Source: Miscanthus floridulus (lineage: Eukaryota; Streptophyta; Magnoliopsida; Poales; Poaceae). From it: 64,000 nt of DNA. Below, one piece after another: positions 56,188-64,000 of this stretch. The stretch's first letter is position 1. Each line of letters opens with the position of its first letter. Location of the stretch: assembly GCF_019320115.1 (NCBI RefSeq), contig NC_089597.1, forward strand, positions 117,558,000 through 117,621,999. The letters run 5' to 3'. The notes beneath the pieces are model-generated. The model worked only from the letters and a program-made list of their open reading frames with translations. It was not told the origin of the DNA and ran no database searches. The position numbers were made by a program, and so were the translations under genes.

Positions 56188-59031
56188 ATGTCGGACTGGA
56201 GGTCGTCCACTATGAGGGAGTCGGTGTTGAAGGCCTTCGTCATGAAGGGGTTCCTGCCGCTAAAGGAGGTGGCACACTAGAGGGCTCCCAGGAGGGAGGA
56301 GTTCCCGCAAGCTCAGCCTGACGAGGTGGTGTACTTTCTCAACTTCCATGAGCGCGGGTTAGGGTACCCCGCGCACTGGTTCCTGCGTGAGCTCCTCAAT
56401 GAGTGGGGTCTGGAGCTACAACACCTTAATCCGATGGGGGTGCTGCACATCGCCGGCTTCGTCACCATCTGTGAGGCTTTCCTCGGGATGGAACCGCACG
56501 TGGATTTCTTCTGGTGGCTGTTCTCTAGGAGAGCCTTAACGGTGGGGAATTCGGTCGAGATCGCGTCGGTGGGGGGTTTTGTCCTGCAGAGGAAACTGAG
56601 CATGGGAGGTTCGTATCCCACATACACACCCTGTGACTCCAACTGGGGGTGGCATGAGGAGTGGTTTTACATCAGGAATCCGGTGGAGGTGATGTTCCCG
56701 CTGTTCACCGGTGGGAGGCTGGAGAAGCAGGACAGTTGGTCGTGGGGTTGTGCTCGTAAGGAGAAGCATAAGGTGGGGTCATCGAGGAGGAGCTCCAGAA
56801 GCTCATAAAGCGTGGCCTTGACGGAGTGCGGGTGTTCCACACGCTCTACCACCACCGGGTTGCGCCATTGGCGGCGAGGACGTGGCCGATGTGGATGTAC
56901 AATGGCCCATTAGACTCGGACCGCGCATCACCGGAGGATCTGCCTGACGATGAGGTCTGGAGTCGCCTTAGCTGGGTGCTATAGCTGAAGCCCAAAGAGA
57001 GGGTCGATGGGAAGCCCGCACCTTTCAACTCCGTGATCGTGTCGAGACTAGTATGCTCCCTTCTATTTCATCCATGCTTCTTCCTCTGCTTTTCCTATTT
57101 CTTGATTTTGGGCCATCCGTTCTATAGGGGCTTGGAGTTTACAAGTCCCAGCCACACCTTCCTAAGGGACCAGAGGGCGTAGCCTGGCAGGCCACCCAAA
57201 AGGAGGTGGTACATGCCTGGAAGAAGAAGAGAACTAGGGAGGTTCGGCGGAAGCAGGAGAAGGAGCAGGAGATCGCCCAGCGCGTGAAGGTCGGGGAACG
57301 TAGGAGCGATGTTGAGTCAGAGCTCGCCAGGTGGAGGGTTGCACGGCTCACCCTTGTCATCGGAGCCGAAGGTGTCGGTGGGGGACATGGCCGAGATAGA
57401 GTCGGAACACCTAGCGGTGACCCGCGCAACTGAGGTGGTGGATATCCCATCGGACAATGAGGCTGATGACATGGTGGAGCTACCGGTGTCGTCATAGGAG
57501 CTGGAGGTAGTTCGGTCAAAGGCTAGGCCCTCCAATGGGCTGTCGGAGGGTGACCTAGAGTGGGCCTGCCCTAAGGACCCGACAAAGGTGCGGTTCATCC
57601 TTCGGAATTCATAGGAGGTTTAGCTTTGGGACATCCTTGGGGAGCAAGGACATGCCATGGTGTTCGAACTGGCCAACCTATCCGTGAGGCTTGGAGACGC
57701 CCAGGAGCGGGTTAAGTCCGCTCAGTAGTTAGTCGAGGTCGATCTATAGCTTGCCATGGAGGTGAGTTTCCCATACTTATCTTTGACCTCTGAATCTTTT
57801 GTTGGTTGCCTTAGCATGCTTGTTTTTCATAGAGTCTGAAGGGGATGTCATCCCACAAGTCCCGCTTCCTCCGAATGGAGCACGCTCGGATGGCTGAGCT
57901 TGAGCATCAGCTAGAGTTCACTCACCGCGAGTCCTAGGATCGGGCGGCCGAGGCGACCGTGGTGCGGGCGGAGGGGCAGCGCGCAGTAGAGCGGGCGACT
58001 GCCGCCAAGCAAGGGCTCGAGGCGGCGAAGGCCCACTAGGTGGAGACCGAGGCGGGTTTGTGGACATCCCTGGTGGACACCGAGGCGGTGCTCCAAGAGT
58101 CCTTGGTGGCCCTTAAGTCAGAGCAGAGCACTTTGGTGTCTGAGCAGAGCACCCTGGAGTTGGCACAGAAGGCCCTAGAGTCAAAGCGAAAGGCCCGGTC
58201 GGAGGTGGACTAGGAGGTGCTCGCGCTTCGGGGCCGGGTGATGGGGACAGAGGAGGCGAACGCCTGACTGTGCGCGCAGGCGACTCGGTAGGTGGAGGAA
58301 TTCTCCATCCTTGAGAACTTCTGTGTCGGTACATACCATTTCTATTTTTCATCATGTTGGTTTTTTTCCTTCAGCCTGTTTCTGAGCTTGTCGCCCTTCT
58401 TTCAGAGCTGGGCGGAAGGGTGAAGACGCTGGAGCGGGACCTAGAGATGATCAAGGCGACCTTTAGCCGGAATGCAGAGGAGCTAGCCAAGTCCTGTGAA
58501 GAGCATCATGCTCTCGAGGGGGGACTTGACTAGATTCACAATGTTACCCAGCTCGTCATCTCGGAAGTCTTCGGGTCAACGCCAAGCACTAGCGCGCCCA
58601 CCGTCTAGCTGGTGGAGGTCCCGGATGCGGTCCGGGAACTTATCATGAGCGGACTGTTCTATGGGGCATCGGGGGTGCTGACTTCGGTGGCGACGCACCA
58701 CCCGAACCTAGACTTCGCTACTATCTGTAGTGGGTATGCTGAAGGCTTGAGCATGGAGGACATCCAATCGATCGTGGAGGGCTTGCTACCGCACGTAAGG
58801 TTAGTGGCAGATCAAGTCTCTACCCAGTGGGTGATGGATGTCCACCATGAAGATATGGCTAGAAGCATGCTTTGGGAGGACGTTGCCCAGCCTGCGGATG
58901 GCACGGAGCCTAGGTTGGAGGTGGACGTCGCCTCGGCTTCGACCGAGCCGAATGTCGTGCCACCGGGAAGTGAGCAGCCCACGCCTTCATCGGTCGCACC
59001 GACAGCAGATGTCGCCGAGCCAGTCCAATAG
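56188..59031 (+). pseudogene. Tat 2 antisense aORF, PF04195-like, spliced
   Basis: Starts MSDWRSSTMRES at 56188. The N-terminal domain (56.32-56.74 kb) carries GYPAHWFLRELLNEWGLELQ, HIAGFVTICEAFLGMEP and NWGWHEEWFYI, matching the 'putative gypsy type transposon' family (PF04195) from memory. Three GT-AG introns are plausible at about 57051-57127, 57772-57832 and 58329-58374. The central part is Glu/Arg/Ala-rich and coiled-coil-like (57.2-58.5 kb), and the C-terminal part (58612-59031) is acidic. In-frame stops (near 56278, 56982, 57600, 57910, 58211) show decay. The function of this protein in Tat elements is not known. Confidence 0.82.
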
Positions 59032-59690
59032 CTTGTAAAATATAAGTAGTTTAGTGAACATAAAAAGTTTAAGTTCATGGGGGAGCCCCCGTGTAAATGT
59101 TCCTATGTGCTTAATGACTACGGTTGGTTTCATTTTCTGTGATGGAGTCACTCTGTTTGGGGAAGCTTGTTCCCCATTTGTTCCTTAGTTTTTCCTTAGC
59201 AAAATTTTGTTTTTTATTCTTTCTTTCTCATACCTACCCGTGTGTCCCATAGGCTACAACCTTGGGAGCCCAGGGCATAGCCCGTGAGGCTCGGCTGCTC
59301 GTAACCATAGGGAAAGGTGGGGTGTGATCGGTCGGAATGTTTAAAGCAAAGCTACATAAGGCAAATTAAAGGAACAAACTACCCTTTTGGTTGGGTAGGA
59401 AGGAATTTCACCATATGATAGTAAACAAAACAGAGAGATAGTAGTGTACCCTAGTGGAGCCCCCGAGCGCCCCAGGCCAAAAAGTGTTTAGGTCAGGGTG
59501 CTTTTATTAGAGCATACGCTAAGTGAATAATGGTAAGACTGAAACTTAGGGGAAGAAAAATGACATAGCTATTCCAAGCATTCGGAGAGAATGTTGTTGT
59601 TGTTGTCCTTCAGTCGGTAGGTGTCCGGTCAGATCACTTCAACCTTCAGTCATCCGAATCCATGCCTGCTATGCCCCCTTTCTCGGTCAA
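59032..59690. other. Junction region where pol is absent
   Basis: Between the aORF end and gag, where an autonomous Tat element would hold several kilobases of pol. Only AT-rich and GGGGGAGCCCCCG-type sequence with no reading frame is seen. Confidence 0.5.
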
Positions 59691-59699
59691 TGCTTCTTC

Positions 59700-61293
59700 G
59701 CCTTTTTCTTCCTTTGGCCTACCAGACTGCCGTAGAAGGCGCTTGAGGAGCTAGCAGTCCTTGTAGAGGTGTTTGACGGGGTAGTCGTGGTTGGTGCATC
59801 GGCTCTCCATGAGCTCATGGAAGTGGCCCGGAGGGTCCTGCTAAGGCTACGTGCCTACGTGATTAGCCGTGGCATCCAACGTGGAGTTGGCCGGTAGGCG
59901 GTGATCATTTCTGTTCTTTTTCCCCCTCTGCATGGAGGGGCCCTCATCCTGATCCTGGAGCTTGGCCTTACCTTTGCCCCGGCCTTCGTTGGAGCGTGGC
60001 GGGAGCGGCGCTCGCTGGAGATTTTGGACAAAGGTCCGCGGTCCTGGGTCATAAGGGCTAGGACTCCGATCGCTACTGTGTGTCTCGGTTTGGCCTGAGC
60101 CGCGCGTAGATAGGCGGTCGGTATGGAGCGGTCGTCAAGTCAAGGCAAGGTGCCAATGCGGCCTCCTGTGCCACGCTCGGTGGCCATCATGGTGATCGGG
60201 TGGAGCGACCCATCTGCTGCGTCCCCATTCCCCTAGTGGGGAGTGAGGTCGCTAGTTGGCGTCGTGATTCGGAGCTCTCCACTTGTTGCACGGCGGCGGT
60301 CTCCACTAGTGTTCAGAGGTTCTGGTGGATTGCCTGTTCGTGAGGGTCGTTCGGCTCGGACAGGGTGCGCAAAAGCATTGCCGCGACGATGATGTTCTAA
60401 CTGGCCTGAGCGAACTATGCGGGATCGGCCTGCCTATCCATGGTGTTGCGCTGGACCTAACGGGCGTGACCCCAAGTGCCGCTCACCGGTCTATGTGCAT
60501 GGGGTGCAGTGTGGTGTGCCGAGCGCGCTAGCGTGGTCGGTGGCTGATGCAGCCACTGTTGTCGTAGTGCCTCGTCATGCTCCCATGTGAGCTCGAGGGT
60601 CTCCGCACGAGAGTCCTGTGAGGTGTGAGTTTGTGAGGACTCTGCTTTCACCGGTGGGTGTCCTGGAGCATCCACCATGGTGCACTCCTAGGATAGACGG
60701 TGGCTAGGCACCATGTCACCGATGCTAGAGCCATCACTCTCGCCATCGTCATCCATGAGGTCGAAGCAACAGGTGGGAGCATAGCTCGCCATTCCCATGA
60801 ATTCTGATGCGAGAGGGGGCGGCGCTGGCATCCTTTGGAGCCCCTAGGCATATGCGTCCATGGAAGATGCGAGGCCATAGGGGAACCGGTCGTATCGCGG
60901 TCGCGTCGGGGACAATAGGGTTCCTTCGGGTAATCAACGGAAGATAGAGAATAGTAAGTAAATAACAACATGTACATTACTCACAGTGGGGTTTGAGCAG
61001 AGAGTTTGCTCAGAATAAAGCGCAGATGCCACGTAGTTGAAGTCATTCATCCCAGAGTCGATGGAGGGCGCCCCTCCGATGGGTGCCAGGACGTGAGCCT
61101 CCTTGTGGAGGTGTAGTATGCCGAGTCGGTAGGCGATGAAGTCCAGGCTTCTGAAGAGGAAGGCCTGGGATGGCTCAATGACAGGTGGAACCCGCATCCC
61201 AACCGGTGGGGGAGCAGGAAACTCGAGCGAGCCGAGGCGAATCGTATCGCCTGAGCCTACCACGGTGAGGGTGGCGGAAAAGTGGGCCATCCG
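59700..61293 (-). pseudogene. gag: Tat 2 gag, broken
   Basis: Minus strand from MAHFSATLTVVGSGD at 61293, through FLFRSLDFIAYRLGILHLHK to a possible donor at 60990 (ACT|GTGAGT). A second part around 60457-60680 (ETLELTWEHDEALRQQWL) precedes further gag-like, stop-ridden sequence. It begins about 50 bp after the primer-binding region, the normal gag position. I cannot see a zinc knuckle with confidence. Confidence 0.6.
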
Positions 61294-61332
61294 ATGACCA
61301 AAAAGTGTTGAACGTACAACGTCTTCCCCATG

Positions 61333-61344
61333 GACGGCACCAAC
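61333..61344 (-). other. Primer-binding-site-like sequence of Tat 2
   Basis: Minus-strand GTTGGTGCCGTC directly after the LTR end CCGACA. Its position and TGGTGCC core resemble primer sites of Tat-group elements. I cannot assign the tRNA. Confidence 0.55.
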
Positions 61345-62485
61345 TGTCGGTATAGAAAGTGACCAACAAGTAAATACTTGTAGTTTTGCCGCACGTTGTG
61401 ATCGGAGATGGCCTAGCACTCAATGACACAGGGTTTATACTGGTTCAGGCAACGTGCCCTACATCCAGTTTAAGTCGGTCGGTGACTTTATTCCTGAGCC
61501 TAGGTGCTTGAAGTTTGCATTGGGGTTACACACGAGAAGGAGAAACATGGGGTGTGCGAGTGGTCCGGTCAGCTCCGGTTGGAAGGGCTGAGAGTGACAG
61601 GAGCTCCTCTATGAGCTAAGTGTTCAAGCGTGTGCTTGAGGTCCGAACCTGGCAGTTCTATGGTTGTGAGCTAGTGAACTTGATCGATCTGCATTAGCTT
61701 GTATGAAGTTGAATCAACTCCCCATTTTGGGAGGGGGCGCATCCCCTTTTATAGATGAAGGGGATGGCCTTACAAGTGAGAGGGAGAGAGTTCATATGCT
61801 TCTAAGTCTTGTTGCCCACGCCGGCGGGTATAGGAGGATGGTAGGCGCCCACAACACTATTGGATGTTGGTTGTATGTGGGAGGTTAGGTCATCTTGTTT
61901 TGGGTATGGTAGATGTCGGCACCTGCATATACTGTTGATGCCTAGAGGCATGTGAGGAGTTTCACCACGTTCACTTGGTACGGTAAATCCCAGCGCCCAC
62001 AATACTGTCGATGCCCAGAGGCATGTGGGAGGCCTTACCGTATGGGAGTTAACGGTGCCCACAATATTGTAGAGGAAAATGTCGGCGCCTACAATACTGT
62101 TTGTGTCAGGGCGGTTGCATAGTACTATTCCTATAGGTGACAGGGTATGGTCCCTGGTATCATGGTTTGACTTCAGCGCCTTGCCTTGCTTTCTCCGTTC
62201 GTTCCCTGGTCCTTTCTAGGCGGGCATCCCCGATCAGTTGGTCCTAGTCGGCTCTGGTTGCGCTAGTCGGAGAAGAGCAGTGAGCGCTCCGGTCGGAGAG
62301 GTGGGCCGGAGTCGACAAGCGGGTGCTGTTCCTCCTTGGCCAGACCTTCCGGTCGGTGACTGGACCACCCTTCTGCCCTGTTGTTTTAGACTCTTGGGTC
62401 AGCCCATGAGTTGCGTGCTGTCTGCTTGGGCCGAGCCTTTGTAGGGAAGTCGGTCTGCGAGGGACCCCGGATTTATGAACCAACA
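61345..62485 (-). repeat. Right (5') LTR of Tat element 2
   Basis: 1,141 bp, TGTCGGTATAG to GAACCAACA on the plus strand. Highly similar to the left LTR apart from the 110-bp deletion and scattered substitutions, indicating a fairly young insertion. Confidence 0.92.
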
Positions 62486-62490
62486 AGTTG

Positions 62491-63315
62491 ACTATCATCA
62501 AGAAATTCTATCATCCAAAGAAATTCATGTGCAAAGGTATAGACCAACAACTCGATTTCCCTCGCGGACAGGAAAACAACAGTACAATAAAACAGCCATA
62601 ACTCAAGATCTATTATTCCAATAAAGTTGTAGTTTATACCGTTCAAAAGCTTATAAAATTACCCACAACTTTCTTATAGAACACTTTTCTAGATTTTGTA
62701 GGTAATGTAGGAGAAAACAGTGCACAACAGAAACTGTTTCGTATCTCCATAACCAAAATAGCTATCAGGCTGATTCTTGCGCTCAGAGAAATATATGGAA
62801 GTGTACTATTGTCTAGAATTTTTCCATGATTTTAGGTCATCCCAGATCAGAGATATAAGTTGATAAAGGCAGGTTGCTCCATAGGACAGGATAGGGAGAA
62901 CAGGAGATAAGCCAAAACCCAACTATTTATTGCATTAATCCTTATGCCTTAGGCCTATAAACTAAATGAAATTGTGAAAACCCCCCACAAGATCATTGCA
63001 CTCATTACAAAGATTCAACTCAAGCATTATCATAAAGACAACCAACCAAACACTAAAGTTTCACAAAGCATACAGACTCGACTTTCACTACTAGTGTTTT
63101 CGTTACAAAGGGACATAAACTCCTATTCCTTAAACATGGTGTGGTTGCATGGGCATCTGGGGTAGCATCTCTTGCATGGGAGTGAGAGCGACACGTCATC
63201 CACTTCATTAATTTCATCATGGGCTTCCTTCGTGTTGCGTGTCACTAACACTTGCTGGTGGTAGTCCGATAGTGATCTGACTCTGGCTACTTCTATGGTG
63301 CGGCTGTTGATTCTT
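62491..63315 (-). other. Tekay-like interior, nothing recognisable
   Basis: AT-rich sequence resuming after the Tat 2 insertion. No open frame longer than ~60 codons and no motif. Probably decayed leader or gag-pol spacer of the gypsy element. Confidence 0.4.
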
Positions 63316-63618
63316 CTATGGACAAGATTTAATATAATGTCCTTCCTGTTGGCAATGATAACACTTCATCTTAGCTCTCTTGGTCTTTTGAGGTTGAAAC
63401 TCCTTATAAGCGATCATCCACCCATCGATGCATACCTCATCTGAAGTAGTTTTAGCTTGAGAAGCTTCTAACTCCTTACAGTTTGGATTCATCTGACTAG
63501 GAATTAGAGCTAGATGTGACAAGGTTCTAGAACCCAAATGTTGATCGTTTCCCAATACTGGCTCTGGTGAGTTTTCCTTCCTCTTCTTATCCACATCAAT
63601 TTCATGACTCGGGTTCAC
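63316..63618 (-). pseudogene. gag: Gag fragment with zinc knuckle
   Basis: Minus strand, 100 codons beginning MNPSHEIDVDKKRKENSPEP and ending in CYHCQQEGHYIKSC, a CX2CX4HX4C knuckle followed by Pro and a stop. The basic stretch KTKRAKMK before the knuckle is typical of gag nucleocapsid regions. It fits the minus-strand gypsy whose 3' LTR is at 48-51 kb. The rest of gag upstream, to 64000, is not readable in one frame. Confidence 0.65.
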
Positions 63619-64000
63619 CTTAACTTCCTCCTTATTGGGCTGGTTTCAAAGACAGGGAAAACCATAATGCTAGCAACATTGACATTGATACTGGCTTCCA
63701 AGTGTCTTACTACCAACAACTTCACTGGACTTCATATTCTTCCAAGCTTCTGCTACTTGTCTCTTCACTGGTCCCTTTGGTATGTTGACCTAATCTTGCA
63801 ATGAGTAATGTTGAGAATTCCCATGTTGAATTATTCCTTCTAGTACATATTTCTACATAGCAAATAGCTTTTCCTTATCAAATGCGATCAAAGGCGACAT
63901 AGCTTGGTCTTCCTGAGATCTGATGTCAGTGGTCTCCTCATTATGATCTATCTAACAGATAGAGAGAGAAGATTTAGAATAGAGACAAAGCTTTATAACA
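63619..64000. other. Right edge, undetermined
   Basis: Continues the gypsy interior. The plus-strand 66-codon frame at 63604-63804 has no motif and is antisense to the gag direction. Confidence 0.3.

Larger units (their letters stand above)
53033..62485 (-). mobile_element. Tat-lineage gypsy element 2, gag + aORF, no pol
   Basis: Two direct LTRs (53033-54284 and 61345-62485) flanked by the TSD AGTTG (53028-53032, 62486-62490). Orientation is minus: next to the right LTR a primer-site-like GTTGGTGCCGTC (61344-61333, minus) is followed by gag. Next to the left LTR lies TTGGGGGCTCC (minus). The plus-strand spliced PF04195-like gene is then antisense, as in other Tat elements. No RT, RNase H or integrase is seen, so this 9.45-kb element is non-autonomous. 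Confidence 0.85.
48347..64000 (-). mobile_element. Gypsy element with 3.25-kb LTR, runs off right edge
   Basis: Minus-strand element: its 3' LTR is 48347-51600 and its polypurine tract is at 51601-51620. Decayed internal DNA follows at 51621-53027, is interrupted by Tat element 2 (53033-62485), and resumes at 62491-64000 with a gag zinc knuckle near 63320-63360. The LTR length and the TGTAACACCC terminus suggest a chromovirus of the Tekay type, by recall. The 5' LTR is outside the window, and most of pol is missing or unrecognisable. Confidence 0.65.

Noticed and set aside
53033..62485. Plus-strand orientation for Tat element 2
   Set aside because: After the left LTR the plus strand shows GGAGCCCCCAAG with no primer-site character, whereas the minus strand has a TGGTGCC-type site followed by gag.
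1..64000. tRNA, rRNA, organelle insert, intact host gene
   Set aside because: No cloverleaf A/B-box pair, conserved rRNA segment, plastid or mitochondrial gene, or uninterrupted conserved protein was recognised; a tool-based scan could still find short ones.

Overview
This window is repeat-dense nuclear DNA from a grass, most likely a panicoid (sorghum, sugarcane or Miscanthus type). I infer this from the element families present: Maximus/SIRE-type copia, Tat-lineage gypsy with an extra antisense gene, grass CACTA with a PF03004-type protein, and GGCACGG-rich hAT ends. I see no convincing intact host gene, rRNA, tRNA or CRISPR array. Almost all of the 64 kb can be assigned to transposable elements or tandem repeats, many nested, and most boundaries can be fixed by target-site duplications (TSDs) visible in the sequence.

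Layout. 1-2.3 kb: unassigned GC-rich DNA, a Tourist-like MITE (976-1248) and a 5'-truncated LINE on the minus strand (1490-2298). 2.3-18.3 kb: a tandem array of a ~2,865-bp unit (about five copies). It is interrupted at 5.0-8.95 kb by a truncated minus-strand SIRE copia element with a complete LTR, primer-binding site and gag. 18.3-19.03 kb: a possible small minus-strand transcription unit. 19.03-39.58 kb: a second SIRE element (5' LTR 37448-39576, gag to its left). It was split by a Tat gypsy element (20247-35223, TSD GGTAC), which is itself split in gag by a 4.3-kb solo LTR (21513-25834, TSD GTACC). 39.58-40.99 kb: 3' end of a hAT transposon with the transposase dimerisation domain. 41.23-48.04 kb: a complete-ended CACTA element (TSD TGG) carrying a broken multi-exon PF03004-type gene, with a 1,465-bp hAT element (44036-45500, TSD CTTGTGGT) inserted in one exon. 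48.35-64 kb: a minus-strand gypsy element with a 3.25-kb LTR that runs off the right edge. A second Tat element (53033-62485, TSD AGTTG), with gag and a spliced antisense gene but no pol, is nested inside it.

Relations. The genes seen are the parasites' own: gag/pol for LTR-element replication, aORFs of unknown role in Tat elements, and transposases for hAT and CACTA. All inspected reading frames are broken, so the elements here look non-autonomous or dead. The most notable signals are: a 2.9-kb tandem array whose units carry two clusters of inverted TATCGGC motifs; CCGGAC inverted repeats just upstream of SIRE TATA boxes; a bZIP/WRKY-type motif cluster in the solo LTR; spliced antisense genes in both Tat elements; and a stop-codon spectrum in Tat gag that suggests C-to-T decay.
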